The notes: a model not told the origin generated them from the letters alone. Counted from the stretch's first letter, positions 36,092-46,299 are shown. The stretch is DNA of 64,000 nucleotides from Sodalis sp. dw_96 (GCF_018449575.1 NZ_JAAVUT010000018.1:45474-109473); one strand, 5' to 3'. Translations and numbers: made by a program.

Positions 36092-37108
36092 TCAAGACGT
36101 TCTCTTTTTCCGCGACAGAAAACGCTGCGTCAGTATGGGCAGCGATATCACCGTAATCAGCATCGCGCCGACAATAATCGACATTACAATTCCCGGCACG
36201 TTCAGCAGGCTCAGTCCAAAAGTGACCAACCCCATTAGGAACGCCGCGATAATCACGCCGGTCATGCTGCCGGAGCCTCCCAGCACATTCACGCCCCCCA
36301 ATACCACCATGGTTATCACGCTTAACTCCCAGCCCAGCGCCAGGGTGGGGCGGGTGCTGCCCAGTCGTGAGGTCAGCAATACCCCCGCCAATCCGGACAT
36401 GACTCCCACCATGCTGAACAGGATCAGATTATGGCGTTTCACATTGATGCCGGAATAATAGGCGGCGACAGGGTTATTGCCGATGGCGAAGGTCCGCCGG
36501 CCAAAATTGGTTTTATGCAGCAAAAAGTAAAACAGGATGGCCAGCATGATAAATAAGGCGAACTCGAACGACAGGGCGCCGAATACGTAGCCCTGTCCGA
36601 AAAAGGCAAAGCTGGCCGGGTAGTGGTTGATGGATTGATCCCCCAAGAGCACATAGGTAATACCCCGGAACAGGCTCATGGTACCGATGGTGATCACAAT
36701 GGACGACAAATTCAAGCGGGTCACCAGCAGGCCGTTAACCAGACCGCACAGCAGTCCGACGCCCAGCCCGACGCAGACCAGCACCGAAGTCTCCATCCCG
36801 GCCTGGGCGCAAAAACCCATGATGGTGGAGCTCAGCGCCATGGTGGAAGCCACCGACAGATCGATTTCCCGGGCGATGATCAGCATCGCCATCGGTAACA
36901 CTATCATGGCTTTCTCGGTGAAATTAAAGGTCGCGTCCGACAGGTTCCATAGATTCAGAAAATAAGGTGAGGCGGCGGCATTAATGGCAAACACCGCTAC
37001 GGTCACTGCCAGTAAAAAAACCTCCCAGCACAGCAAGCGTTGAAACCATGAGATATTGTGCAGCGGAACCGGCTCCGGCTGCGAGTGAGAAAGTAGCGTC
37101 TTGTTCAT
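36092..37108 (-). CDS. rhaQ: Rhamnose-type ABC importer, permease 2
   Basis: The product is 338 residues with about nine hydrophobic segments and the sugar-permease landmarks AREIDLSVASTMALSSTIMG near residue 80, the loop NNPVAAYYSGINV near residue 210 and VVLGGVNVLGGSGSMTG near residue 270. It belongs to the ribose/rhamnose/AI-2 permease family. I chose the ATG at 37108, which has GAGAGA upstream, rather than 37156, which overlaps the previous gene. It is the last gene of a four-gene leftward operon. Assignment to rhamnose rests on the binding protein. Confidence 0.8.
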   Translation of the reverse strand: MNKTLLSHSQPEPVPLHNISWFQRLLCWEVFLLAVTVAVFAINAAASPYFLNLWNLSDATFNFTEKAMIVLPMAMLIIAREIDLSVASTMALSSTIMGFCAQAGMETSVLVCVGLGVGLLCGLVNGLLVTRLNLSSIVITIGTMSLFRGITYVLLGDQSINHYPASFAFFGQGYVFGALSFEFALFIMLAILFYFLLHKTNFGRRTFAIGNNPVAAYYSGINVKRHNLILFSMVGVMSGLAGVLLTSRLGSTRPTLALGWELSVITMVVLGGVNVLGGSGSMTGVIIAAFLMGLVTFGLSLLNVPGIVMSIIVGAMLITVISLPILTQRFLSRKKRTS

Positions 37109-37118
37109 ATCATTTCTC

Positions 37119-38114
37119 TCACTTTTGTCGGGTCTGATTGGCAAGGACGGCATCACGCAGGATAAGCCGGCCCTTACGTTTGTTTGAGCGTTCGTTCAGG
37201 ATGACGGCAATAACAATCACACCGCCGGATATCGCCATTTGCCAGAATGGCGACACCTCGATCACCGGCAGGGCGTTATTGATGACACCCAAAAACAGTG
37301 CGCCCAGCAGGCAGCCGGAAACCGACCCGATCCCTCCCATGGTGCTGACGCCGCCTATCACACAGGCGGCGATAATCTGCAGTTCAAAGCCGTTGGCGAC
37401 GTCGACATAGGCCACCGCAAATCGTGATATCCACAGATATCCGCAAAATCCCGCCAGCGTGCCGGACAGGCAGAAACTGATAAACTGCATCTTACCGGCA
37501 TTGATCCCGGTGTAATAAGCCGCGGTGGCATTGCCGCCGGCGGTATAGAGCGCCCGGCCGGTACGGCTGTAGCGCATAAAGTAGCCCACCGCCAGCAGCG
37601 CCGCGATGGCGCTCCAGCCCAGCAGCGGTAAATGCAGGAACTCACTGCGCGGCAAACCGAGGAAGGGTGCGCTCATTTGATGTGCGTTAATCCAGCCGCC
37701 GTGGGACAGTAAAAAAATAATGCCGCGATAAATGCTCATGGTGCCCAAGGTCACGACAATCGAGGGGATTCCCATCTTCCAGACCAATAAACCGTTGATG
37801 GCCCCCATCAGCAGCCCCATGACGGTGGCGATGATCACCAGCAGACCGATGGACAGATCGGGATGATGAAAATTCAGTAACGCGACAATCATGCCGGTCA
37901 GCGCCAAATTGGCGGCCATGGATAAATCGATGCCTTTGGTCAGCAATACCATCATTTGACCCAGGGCCAGGATGATAAGAATCGACGTGTCGTTGAAGGT
38001 TTCCAGCAGGTTTTCAAGACCTAAAAACTCCGGCGAACGACTGCCGACCCCGAGCACCATCATAATGATGACCAACCCCAGCAGGATCTCGCGGTGTTTG
38101 AATAATGTTTTCAT
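37119..38114 (-). CDS. rhaP: Rhamnose-type ABC importer, permease 1
   Basis: The product is 331 residues with repeated hydrophobic segments and the family blocks LTKGIDLSMAANLALTGMIV near residue 60, the loop NATAAYYTGINAGK near residue 195 and CVIGGVSTMGGIGSVSG near residue 250. It pairs with the next permease to form a heterodimeric channel. The ATG lies 2 bases after the ATPase stop codon. No individual feature distinguishes rhamnose from AI-2 permeases, so the symbol follows the operon. Confidence 0.8.
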   Translation of the reverse strand: MKTLFKHREILLGLVIIMMVLGVGSRSPEFLGLENLLETFNDTSILIILALGQMMVLLTKGIDLSMAANLALTGMIVALLNFHHPDLSIGLLVIIATVMGLLMGAINGLLVWKMGIPSIVVTLGTMSIYRGIIFLLSHGGWINAHQMSAPFLGLPRSEFLHLPLLGWSAIAALLAVGYFMRYSRTGRALYTAGGNATAAYYTGINAGKMQFISFCLSGTLAGFCGYLWISRFAVAYVDVANGFELQIIAACVIGGVSTMGGIGSVSGCLLGALFLGVINNALPVIEVSPFWQMAISGGVIVIAVILNERSNKRKGRLILRDAVLANQTRQK

Positions 38115-38116
38115 CT

Positions 38117-39628
38117 TTACGCCGCCTCCGTGCCGGCACCGCTGGCCGCGCTGACAATCATCTCCGCCGTTGCCGCGCCGGCGTTGAATTCCGCCGCCAT
38201 CAGACCCTCGTGCATGACGATAATGCGATCGGACATGCCCATGACTTCGGGCAACTCTGAGGAGACCATAATGACCGCCAGCCCTTGCCCCACCAGTTCG
38301 GCCATGAACTGGTGCACCGCCGCTTTGGAGCCGATATCGATGCCCTTGGTGGGTTCATCCAAAATGATGATGAGGGGCGCCGTCGCCAGCCATTTGCCGA
38401 TCACCACTTTTTGCTGGTTGCCGCCGGATAAGGTCGCCACCTGCTGGCGCCAGCTAAAGGCTTTCACCTGCAGACGATTGGCGTAATCATCCGCCAGGGC
38501 CCACTCTTTTTCTTCATCGAGGAAGCCGGTCGGATTGAGATGGCTGAGCTGCGGCAGGCTGATATTCTGGTAAATGGGCAGATCGATAATGGTGCCTTGG
38601 CTTTGGCGCTCTTCCGGCACGTAAACGATGCCGGCGTGGATAGCCGCCGCGGGATGGGTGAAATGCCGGACTTTGCCACCGACGATTATCTGACCGCGGC
38701 TGGGTTGGGTCACACCGAACAGGGCTTTCATTAATTCCGTCCGTCCCGCCCCCACCAGGCCGTAAAACCCCAGGATTTCCCCCTTGCGCAATGAAAAATT
38801 TATGCCGGAAAACTCGGTGGGGTGGCTCAGGTTGACCACCTGCAGAACCGTTTCACCGGGCAGTCCGGACTTTTTGGGATAGACCTGGCTGATTTCACGG
38901 CCGACCATCATGGTGACCATGCTGGCCTCGGTGATATCGCCCATTTGGCCCGAACCCACGTAGCTGCCGTCACGCAAAACCGTGTAATAATCCGCGATGG
39001 CAAAAATCTCGTCAAATTTATGGGAAATAAACAGGATGGCTTTATTTTCCAGCTTTAAGCGTTCGACAATTTGATAAAACTCGATAATTTCATGCTGAGA
39101 CAATGCCGCCGTCGGCTCGTCGAGAATAACCACCTGCGCGTTGAACGACAGGGCCCGGGCTATAGCCACCATATGCCGCTGGGCAATGCTCAGCTCTTTT
39201 AACACGGCGCTGGGGTCAATCTGCACTTCCAGCCGGGCCAGGATTTCCCGAGATTTTTTTTGCATGGCGGGCCAGTTCAGGCGTTTAAGCCAACCGCTGT
39301 AGAGATAGTGCCCGGCAAAGATATTTTCGGTTACCGACAGCTCGTCGAACAGCACGGTTTCCTGATGGATGGCGGTGATGCCGATTTTATGGGCGGCTTC
39401 CGGATTAACCAGTTTGATGGGGATTTTTTTATATTCTATCTCGCCTTTTTCCGGCTGATAAATGCCGGTCATCACCTTGACCAGCGTTGATTTGCCGGCG
39501 CCGTTCTCCCCCACAAGCGCCGTGACTTTGCCGGGATAGAGATCAATATGAACATTTTCCAGCGCCCGAACACCGGGAAATATTTTCGTGATCCCTTTTA
39601 ATGATAATAAAGGTATGGCGTCGGTCAT
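38117..39628 (-). CDS. rhaT: Rhamnose-type ABC importer, double ATPase
   Basis: The product is 503 residues with two nucleotide-binding domains. The first has Walker A GENGAGKST near residue 40, a degenerate signature LSIAQRHMVAIARAL near residue 140 and Walker B VVILDEPTAAL. The second has a degenerate Walker A (GLVGAGRTELM near residue 285), signature LSGGNQQKVVIGKWL near residue 400 and IIILDEPTKGID. This asymmetry is normal for monosaccharide importers. The ATG at 39628 has GGAGGG upstream. The symbol follows the Rhizobium rhaSTPQ naming and is not the E. coli proton symporter RhaT. Confidence 0.82.
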   Translation of the reverse strand: MTDAIPLLSLKGITKIFPGVRALENVHIDLYPGKVTALVGENGAGKSTLVKVMTGIYQPEKGEIEYKKIPIKLVNPEAAHKIGITAIHQETVLFDELSVTENIFAGHYLYSGWLKRLNWPAMQKKSREILARLEVQIDPSAVLKELSIAQRHMVAIARALSFNAQVVILDEPTAALSQHEIIEFYQIVERLKLENKAILFISHKFDEIFAIADYYTVLRDGSYVGSGQMGDITEASMVTMMVGREISQVYPKKSGLPGETVLQVVNLSHPTEFSGINFSLRKGEILGFYGLVGAGRTELMKALFGVTQPSRGQIIVGGKVRHFTHPAAAIHAGIVYVPEERQSQGTIIDLPIYQNISLPQLSHLNPTGFLDEEKEWALADDYANRLQVKAFSWRQQVATLSGGNQQKVVIGKWLATAPLIIILDEPTKGIDIGSKAAVHQFMAELVGQGLAVIMVSSELPEVMGMSDRIIVMHEGLMAAEFNAGAATAEMIVSAASGAGTEAA

Positions 39629-39694
39629 CACAACCCTCCGCGTGCTATGGCAGATCATGAAGGCTCACGGCGGGGCGGTGAGCCTGATGAAAAA

Positions 39695-40687
39695 TCAGAA
39701 CACTTTGGCGAATTTATCGATATTGCCGGCGTTGTAGATAAAGGGTTTACCCATGGCGCCGTTGCCGTCCGCATCAAGCTGCACTTTTCCCAAACGGCCC
39801 ATGCTGGCCTCTTTGGGCGTGGCGGTTCCTTTCACCAGATCATAGGCGATATAGGTTGCCGCATAACCCAGATCGATGGGATTCCAGATGGCGAAGCTTT
39901 TACTTGCACCGGACTTCACCGCGCCGGCCATTTCAGAAGGCAATCCCAAGCCGGTCACATAGACCTTGCCGATTTTACCCTGATCTTTCACCGCCTGCGC
40001 CGCGGCGACAATGCCCACCGAGGAGGGAGAGATGATCACTTTCAGGTTCGGATAGGACTTCAGCAGGCCAATGGTTTCGCGGTAGCTTTTGTCGGAAAGG
40101 TCATCGCCGTAGGCCACCGCCACCAGATTCACCGAGGGGTACTTCGGCAGCACCTTCTTCATTTCCGTAATCCAGATGTTCTGGTTGGTGGAGGTGGGCG
40201 TGGCGCTTAGAATTGCCGTATCGCCCTTTTGCAGCCCGAGGTCCTTGATGGCTTCGGCGGCTAATTGTACATTCATTTGGCCTATCAGATCGTTACTGGA
40301 CGGATTAAGATGAATCTGGCGGCCGGCCTTGGCGACGCCGGAATCCCATGACACCACCTTGATGCCGCGCTGCATGGCTTTCTTCAGCACCGGCACCAGC
40401 GCATCCGGATCGTTCGCCGACACCGCGATGGCATCCACACCCTGTGCTATCAGGCCGTTAAGGACTTCAATCTGCGCTTCGGCGGTAGTCGTGGTGGGGC
40501 CGGTATAGATGACCTTAACGTCTCCCAATTCTTTTGCCGCCTGCTGTGCGCCGGTATTTGCCGCTTCAAAAAAACCGTTGCCCAGCGACTTCGCCACCAG
40601 GGCAATTTTGACTTCTGCCGAAGCCGTGCCCGCCAGGGCCAGGCAGGAAGCCATGAGGGTACAAGTCAGTAGTTGTTTTAATTTCAT
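39695..40687 (-). CDS. rhaS: Rhamnose-type ABC importer, periplasmic binding protein
   Basis: The product is 330 residues with a signal peptide ending AGTASAEVKIA. The mature part matches rhamnose-binding proteins better than LsrB: VAKSLGNGFFEAANTGAQQA, VIYTGPTTTTAEAQIEVLNG, AISANDPDALVPVLKKAMQR-type block, and VYVTGLGLPSEMAGAVKSG followed by IWNPIDLGYAATYIAYDLV. It is the first and most upstream gene of the importer operon, after a GTGGAG ribosome site. No rhamnose or autoinducer catabolic gene lies nearby, so the ligand is inferred from similarity alone. The name follows the Rhizobium transporter, not the E. coli regulator RhaS. Confidence 0.82.
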   Translation of the reverse strand: MKLKQLLTCTLMASCLALAGTASAEVKIALVAKSLGNGFFEAANTGAQQAAKELGDVKVIYTGPTTTTAEAQIEVLNGLIAQGVDAIAVSANDPDALVPVLKKAMQRGIKVVSWDSGVAKAGRQIHLNPSSNDLIGQMNVQLAAEAIKDLGLQKGDTAILSATPTSTNQNIWITEMKKVLPKYPSVNLVAVAYGDDLSDKSYRETIGLLKSYPNLKVIISPSSVGIVAAAQAVKDQGKIGKVYVTGLGLPSEMAGAVKSGASKSFAIWNPIDLGYAATYIAYDLVKGTATPKEASMGRLGKVQLDADGNGAMGKPFIYNAGNIDKFAKVF

Positions 40688-41087
40688 TGTTTGTACTCCA
40701 CTTAATTAAAATAATGACAACAAGCTGTAGGGTATAAAAAATAACTAAGCGTATCGGGAATGGGAGTATTGCCAAAAACACCGCCCGGAAGAATCCGGGT
40801 AATGGGGAATGACCTGTGGCAAGGGTACGGGGATAATCATAATCAAGACCTTCATTGAAGGATGATCATGACTTTAGAACCTTGTCGCGCCGGCCGCCTT
40901 TATTATACTGCCAACTCCGGCGGGAAGCTGGCAACCAGACGAAGGCGGGGATGAGAGATATCACAAATTTATAACATTTTTTATTCCTGGCCCGATGTGC
41001 GCTGTTTTGCCATATGTGATAGTGTCTTCCCGTCTGATGGCGATGGGTCGGCGTGTCTGGCCGTTGAATCTGGAATAGGATAACAGG
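40688..41087. other. Divergent spacer between importer operon and yceK
   Basis: These 400 bases must carry promoters for the leftward importer and rightward yceK. I see a short hairpin (CCTTC, ATT, GAAGG near 40850) but no clear operator or gene. Confidence 0.45.
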
Positions 41088-41315
41088 GTGCGAATGATAG
41101 TAGTGGCGATATGTGTGCTGGGCCTGACCGGCTGCGGCAGCATTATCAGCCGTACGTTTCCCGGGCAAGGGCACGGCAATCAATATTATCCGGGCGTGAA
41201 ATGGGACTTGCGCGACTCTCCCTGGAGATATATCACCGTGATAGATCTGCCGCTGTCGATGGTGGTGGATACGATTTTATTGCCTGTCGATATGCGGCAC
41301 GGGCCTTATCGATAG
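41088..41315 (+). CDS. yceK: YceK-family outer-membrane lipoprotein
   Basis: The product is 75 residues. A short signal ends in the lipobox LTGCGS, giving a lipidated Cys, followed by the YceK core IISRTFPGQGHGNQYYPGVK and DLPLSMVVDTILLPVDM. The sequence follows E. coli YceK almost throughout; the function of YceK is not established. The frame can start at GTG 41088 or ATG 41094, and both give a valid signal. The position between opgGH and msyB is conserved except for the inserted importer. Confidence 0.9.
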   Translation: MRMIVVAICVLGLTGCGSIISRTFPGQGHGNQYYPGVKWDLRDSPWRYITVIDLPLSMVVDTILLPVDMRHGPYR

Positions 41316-41421
41316 GGTATCAACCGGCGGAACGCTATGTTGATAGCTCAGCCAGTTGATACCCCGGCGGACCCGGACAATGGGCGTCGTTTAAACCGGT
41401 CAGGGTAGTGTCCAGCCGGAT

Positions 41422-41802
41422 TTACAGTTCTTCCCACTCGTCGGCAGCGGTTTTTCCTTCCTCGGTATCCAGCGGAGGCTCGTATTGATAATCTCCTTCA
41501 TCCCATTCATGCAGGGTGTTTTCCTCTTGCCATTCCAGGCGCAGTTCGGTTTCGTCAAAATCACCGTCAAAAATGGCCTGTGCGGCTTCCCCGGTTCGAA
41601 AAGGCAATGCATCCGCCGCTTCGTTCTCATCGGCCAGAAATTCCGCTTCCCACATGATCTCACCGTCTTGCATGATGTATTTTTGTAAACTGAACTGACT
41701 CACCACCGGGTCCAGATCGTCATTGCCGCTGTCACGGGAGGCTTCAAGAAATTCCTCACGTGCGGTATCTATGGCTTCTTCCAGAGTTGCGTACATGCTC
41801 AT
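41422..41802 (-). CDS. msyB: Acidic protein MsyB
   Basis: The product is 126 residues and very acidic, beginning MSMYATLEEAIDTAREEFLE and ending with DTEEGKTAADEWEEL. This is the MsyB family; the E. coli protein was found as a suppressor of secretion defects. Length and composition match. It has no signal peptide. AGGAGAG precedes the ATG. Confidence 0.9.
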   Translation of the reverse strand: MSMYATLEEAIDTAREEFLEASRDSGNDDLDPVVSQFSLQKYIMQDGEIMWEAEFLADENEAADALPFRTGEAAQAIFDGDFDETELRLEWQEENTLHEWDEGDYQYEPPLDTEEGKTAADEWEEL

Positions 41803-42075
41803 TTTGGCTCTCCTGTGATCAAAGATGATCTGACGTTACCGCGCCCATGGCGGGCATCTATGTAATTGTTGTCGGAGTCTGAAAACTTTCAAGTGTCATT
41901 AATAAAATGATTTACGGTAATGAAAAAAATTCCCGGCAAGGTATAAAAATATTTATTTACTCTGCATTCATCATTGCAAAGGGCATGTGGGTATCTGGTA
42001 AAGGTTTCGCAAATGAACGTTCGTGGCGGTGGATAAGCGCTAGAGTAAAATCAATGAACAACCAGGAGACGCACT

Positions 42076-42522
42076 ATGACCTTGTTAAGCAAATCATTGA
42101 TAATATTAACCTGCACACTGGGTGCGGTAAGTCTCGGCGGCATGGCGGCGGCTCCCGCGGGGACGCCGTCCACCACGAATGCGCCGGCCGGTTGGCAAAA
42201 TCCACCGCCTTCGGAACCGATGCCGATGTTTTCTCCCCATCCAGGCGGACCCATGATGATGCCGATGTTCTTTCCCCATCCCGGCGGACCGATGATGATG
42301 CCCCATGGGACGGGATTTTGTCATGGCGGCGAAGTCTTTTGCGCGTCAATGCAAAGCGATAATCCCGGCGAGACCCTACAAAAGTTGAACAGCATATTGC
42401 CGGCCGCTACCGCCGGCAGTCACTATGAGGTGCGGATATCAGTGGTGAAGGTGCCCGATCATCACGACGAGGAGAAAGCGCCGGATGCAGGAGCAGGACC
42501 TCACCCGGCAAACGGTGGCTGA
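42076..42522 (+). CDS. Secreted Pro/Met-rich protein with HPGG repeats
   Basis: The product is 148 residues. A signal peptide (MTLLSKSLIILTCTLGAVSL) ends near GGMAAAP. The mature part is rich in Pro, Met and His and holds two copies of PMFxPHPGGPMMM (about residues 50-76), then a segment with two Cys and a C-terminal HHDEEK region. His and Met clusters of this kind are found in metal-binding proteins, but I recognise no family. CAGGAG precedes the ATG. Its stop lies 1 base from the convergent mdtG stop. Confidence 0.6.
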   Translation: MTLLSKSLIILTCTLGAVSLGGMAAAPAGTPSTTNAPAGWQNPPPSEPMPMFSPHPGGPMMMPMFFPHPGGPMMMPHGTGFCHGGEVFCASMQSDNPGETLQKLNSILPAATAGSHYEVRISVVKVPDHHDEEKAPDAGAGPHPANGG

Positions 42523-42523
42523 T

Positions 42524-43750
42524 TTATTCATTCGGCAGCCTGATTCGGGACGGGCCGTGCTGCAAGCTCCACCAGGAATAGAACACATTAAACAGCACTA
42601 CCAGCGCGGTGACGCAAAATACCGCGCGAAATCCATAGCTGGCGGAGACAAATGCGCCGATCAAAGGACCGCTGACATTACCCACGTCGCGAAAGGACTG
42701 GTTGTAACTGAATATCCGGCCGGCCACCTGATTGGTGCAATTATAGATAAGTAAGGTTTGCACCGCCGGCAGCAGGGCGCCGTCGGCGGCCCCCAGCAGG
42801 AAGCGCAGGAACCCCAGTTGCCAGGGGGTCTGGACAAAGGCCATGGGAATCAGCAGTAGCACCGAAACCGCCAGCATGCAGATCAAAATCCGCTCCGGTC
42901 CGATTTTATCCCCCAGCCTGCCTAGCCGTGGCGCGCTTAACAACGCCGCCATGCCGGGGACGGCGGCGATCATGCCGCTGACAAACGCCAGATTCTGGAT
43001 GTTGCCGGCCAGTTCGCGCACATACAATGTCAAGATTGGCGCAATTGACCCCGTGGCAACCTGAATAATCATGGTGGTAACGAACAGGCTCAACACCAGC
43101 CGTGGTTTGGTCAGGGAGGCGAACACCTGCCGTGCGGAGAGCATGTCCTTTTTTTGTATCGGTTTGAAACGCTCTTCGACATAAATGTAGGTGATGATAA
43201 AACAGATGAACAGTACCAGGGCGGTGATAAAAAATACCAGGCGCAAACCATAATGGTCCGCCAGCAACCCGCCGATAAGCGGGCCGATTAATGCGCCGCC
43301 CACCGCCCCGGTGGAAAGGGTCCCCAGGGCCCAGCCGCTTTTGTTGCGCGGAACCTGGGTGGCGATAAGGGCATTGGCGTTGGGCACGAATCCCCCCAGC
43401 AACCCCAGCAGAGCGCGCAAAATCAAAAACTGGACGATATTTTGCGCCACGCCCATCAATGCCATGACAATCGCCATGCCCAGGGCGGAGCGTAGCAGCA
43501 TGATTTTACGTCCCCGGCGATCCGCCAGTCCGCCCCAAAAGGGCGAGGCAATCGCCGAAAACAGGAAGGTGATACTGAAGACCGCTCCCGACCACATATT
43601 CAATTCACGCGGGTCGGTGACACCGAGCATTTCAACATAAAGCGGTAAAAAGGGCATAATCAGGCTAAATGCCGCACCGGTTAAAAAACAACCGACCCAG
43701 GCAATGTAGAGATTACGTTTCCAATTTATGGGTTCCGACACCGTCGTCAT
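42524..43750 (-). CDS. mdtG: Major facilitator multidrug efflux protein MdtG
   Basis: MdtG (YceE) is a 12-segment proton-driven drug exporter of the inner membrane. The 408-residue product has E. coli length and the family motifs [12 protein letters not shown] near residue 75 (motif A) and the motif C-like [10 protein letters not shown] near residue 155. Hydrophobic segments are regularly spaced to the end. The ATG at 43750 begins [18 protein letters not shown]. Its place between msyB and lpxL is conserved with E. coli. Confidence 0.93.
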   Translation of the reverse strand: MTTVSEPINWKRNLYIAWVGCFLTGAAFSLIMPFLPLYVEMLGVTDPRELNMWSGAVFSITFLFSAIASPFWGGLADRRGRKIMLLRSALGMAIVMALMGVAQNIVQFLILRALLGLLGGFVPNANALIATQVPRNKSGWALGTLSTGAVGGALIGPLIGGLLADHYGLRLVFFITALVLFICFIITYIYVEERFKPIQKKDMLSARQVFASLTKPRLVLSLFVTTMIIQVATGSIAPILTLYVRELAGNIQNLAFVSGMIAAVPGMAALLSAPRLGRLGDKIGPERILICMLAVSVLLLIPMAFVQTPWQLGFLRFLLGAADGALLPAVQTLLIYNCTNQVAGRIFSYNQSFRDVGNVSGPLIGAFVSASYGFRAVFCVTALVVLFNVFYSWWSLQHGPSRIRLPNE

Positions 43751-44115
43751 GACATCTCAATAAAATAGGCAACGGCGGTCAAATAATGTGACAAGGCTCG
43801 AGGGCGTTATCGCCGAGGTTATACAGAAGAGCGTAAGTATGCGCCTAAACAGGGCAGCGGGCAATTTTCGGGGCATCAATTGCACCAAACCACCGCTACC
43901 AGGCCGCACTGACCAGAGGTCCGCCGATGCGGCAATATTGTTTCAAATTTCCGCCGCGTCCCGGTTAGCGTAACGTCCTCAATGTAAAGGAATATCGCTT
44001 CAATTTATCCAGAGTCGCGTTAAACGTAGCGCCGCCGATGGAGCGGTAAAGCGACTTCCCGTGCCTGTCTCGTCGGCAATGTACCGCGGCTTTTTTGCCC
44101 GATATGCTGTTGGCG
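43751..44115. other. Spacer upstream of mdtG
   Basis: These 365 bases lie between the mdtG start and the lpxL stop, both leftward. They must include the mdtG promoter. I see no gene and no clear regulatory site. Confidence 0.5.
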
Positions 44116-45036
44116 TCAATAGATCGAGGGTTGTCCCGGCGGCCGGGTTTTGAACCGGCGGTGCAGCCACATATATTGATCCGGCGCCAGCAGAATGGCC
44201 TGTTCCAGCACCTTGTTCATATAGGTGGCGGTGGCGACATCGCTCTCCAGCGGTAAATGCTGTTCATCCGGCATGATAATCAGTTCATAACCTTTACCGC
44301 CGGGCAAACGGCGGGGGACAAAGGGGATCACCGCCGGCTTGGCCAGCCGCACCAACATATGCGTGCCGGAGGTGGTAGCCGCCTGCTCCATCGCGAACAG
44401 GGGGGCGAAAACGCTGCTCTTAGGTCCGTAGTCGTGATCCGGCGCATACCAGATGATTTCACCGTTTTTCAGGGCCCGAATCATGCCTTTGATATCCGAG
44501 CGATCGATCATGGATTTATTGGAGCGCAGCCGTCCCCAGGTTTGCAGCCAATCCAGCAGCTTGTTGTTGTTGGGGCGATAGACGCCGATACCGGGATTAT
44601 GGATACCGAAAATACGCGCCCCCAGCTCCAGGGATAAAAAATGCAGCCCAATCAGCAACACGCCTTGCTTCTTGGCATGAGCAAGGCTGATATTTTCCAA
44701 GCCGGAAACATTAAACCAACGTTCTACCCGCCAATCGGGCCAGAACCACCCCATGCCGGTTTCAAACAGGCCCATGCCCACGGATTCAAAATTTTTCACC
44801 AGCAGTGCTTCTCTTTCGGCGCTTGAGCGATCGGGGAAACATAATTCGAGATTTCGGCGGGCAATGTGGACGCGCCGGGGCAGGAAGCGCATGGAGAGGC
44901 GTCCGAGAAAGGTGCCGAGCCGATACAGCAACGGATAAGGCAATAATACCAAAAGGTATAACAGACCAATGCCAACCCAGGTTGGCCAATAACGGGGGTG
45001 CAGCAAAGAACGGTTAAAAGTTGGAATATTTGTCAT
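44116..45036 (-). CDS. lpxL: Kdo2-lipid IVA lauroyltransferase
   Basis: LpxL (HtrB) adds laurate to the lipid A precursor, using acyl carrier protein, at the inner membrane. The product is 306 residues with an N-terminal membrane anchor ([20 protein letters not shown]), the catalytic HX4E motif as HFLSLE near residue 132, and [19 protein letters not shown] near residue 185. The C-terminal block [11 protein letters not shown] is typical. Length matches E. coli (306). The acyl-ACP donor is made by the fab genes at the right end of the window. Confidence 0.95.
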   Translation of the reverse strand: MTNIPTFNRSLLHPRYWPTWVGIGLLYLLVLLPYPLLYRLGTFLGRLSMRFLPRRVHIARRNLELCFPDRSSAEREALLVKNFESVGMGLFETGMGWFWPDWRVERWFNVSGLENISLAHAKKQGVLLIGLHFLSLELGARIFGIHNPGIGVYRPNNNKLLDWLQTWGRLRSNKSMIDRSDIKGMIRALKNGEIIWYAPDHDYGPKSSVFAPLFAMEQAATTSGTHMLVRLAKPAVIPFVPRRLPGGKGYELIIMPDEQHLPLESDVATATYMNKVLEQAILLAPDQYMWLHRRFKTRPPGQPSIY

Positions 45037-45201
45037 GGATTCTCGCCACCATAAACGTAAAAGACAAAGCTCATTACATATTTAATGTTCCGCACACTGA
45101 AATCAGTGTGGCATTTCTTTGCAAAAGGGAAAGCGAACGGCGCACAAAAGGTTAAATTTCCCTTGAGTGCGCGTTACACTCATCAAAAACCGACGAATCT
45201 T

Positions 45202-46299
45202 TTACTCTTTGTTGAATAAATTCTTCACATTATGCGGTTCGCAGCGCCAATACTGCTTGGGACCGTTTACCTTAGCCCCCAGCTTGGCCGCGGCGTGCCA
45301 AGGCCAGCGCGGGTCGTAAAGCACCGCGCGCGCCAGCGCAATCATATCCGCGTCACCGGTGGCCACAATGGTCTCCGCCTGTTCGGCTTCGGTAATCAGG
45401 CCGACGGCGATGGTATTCAATCCGGTCTCGGCCTTGATGCGTCGGGCAAAAGGCACCTGGTAACCGGGGCCCACCGGAATCTTTTGCTGGGTGGACAACC
45501 CGCCGCTGGACACATGTATATAGTCGCAACCCTGGGATTTCAAGGCCTGCGCCAGCGTGACCGATTGTTCGATATCCCAGCCGCCCTCTACCCAGTCGGA
45601 GCCGGAAATGCGTACGCCAACCGGCAGGTCGGGAGAAATCGCTTGCCGAACCGCCTGGACGACTTCGAGAGTCAGGCGCATACGGTTTTCCAGACTGCCG
45701 CCATATTGATCCTGTCGTTGGTTGGCCAACGGCGAGAGGAACTGGTGTAGCAAATAACCGTGGGCTGCATGGATCTCGATGAGATTAAAGCCGATGCGCT
45801 GGGCGCGTTTGGCCGCGGCGGCGAATTCCGCCTTCAATTCCCCGATTTGCGTCAGCGTCATGGCCTGAGGGGCTAAATCCTTGTCCGCAAAGGGGATGGC
45901 GGAGGGAGCCATCGTTTGCCAGCCGCCCTGTCCGGGAGGGATATAGCCGCCGCCGAACCAGGGTGCATGGGTAGAGGCTTTTCGGCCCGCATGGGCAAGC
46001 TGAATGCCCAGGGCGATGGGGGAGTGAGTCTTGACGGTATCCACCACCGCCGCCAGCGCCCGCTCGGTTTCGTCATTCCACAAACCGAGATCCTGCGGCG
46101 AGATACGGCCTTCCGGCGTCACCGCCGTGGCCTCGACGATGAGCAGGCCCGCACCTGACAATGCCAGATGGCCCAGATGAATTCCGTGCCATGAGGTCGC
46201 TTTCCCTTCGTCGGCGGAATACTGGCACATGGGCGCGATGACAATGCGATTTGGCAGCGCCAGGTTTCCCACTGTATAGTTCGAAAACAATTGACTCAT
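45202..46299 (-). CDS. Old Yellow Enzyme-family NADPH dehydrogenase (YqjM type)
   Basis: The product is 365 residues, an FMN flavoprotein of the YqjM branch. Motifs are APMCQYSADEG near residue 22, the pair HAGR and later EIHAAHGYLLHQFLSPLANQ near residue 175, YGGSLENR near residue 200 and AVGLITEAEQAE near residue 305. These enzymes reduce activated C=C bonds. The gene is inserted between lpxL and trhO compared with E. coli. The ATG at 46299 begins MSQLFSNYTVGNLAL. Confidence 0.88.
   Translation of the reverse strand: MSQLFSNYTVGNLALPNRIVIAPMCQYSADEGKATSWHGIHLGHLALSGAGLLIVEATAVTPEGRISPQDLGLWNDETERALAAVVDTVKTHSPIALGIQLAHAGRKASTHAPWFGGGYIPPGQGGWQTMAPSAIPFADKDLAPQAMTLTQIGELKAEFAAAAKRAQRIGFNLIEIHAAHGYLLHQFLSPLANQRQDQYGGSLENRMRLTLEVVQAVRQAISPDLPVGVRISGSDWVEGGWDIEQSVTLAQALKSQGCDYIHVSSGGLSTQQKIPVGPGYQVPFARRIKAETGLNTIAVGLITEAEQAETIVATGDADMIALARAVLYDPRWPWHAAAKLGAKVNGPKQYWRCEPHNVKNLFNKE

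Noticed and set aside
36092..40687. Importer considered as the AI-2 (lsr) system
   Set aside because: The binding protein carries the rhamnose-type blocks (SLGNGFFEAA, GLGLPSEMAGA, WNPIDLGYAAT) rather than LsrB ones, and no lsrK, lsrR, lsrF or lsrG lies nearby.
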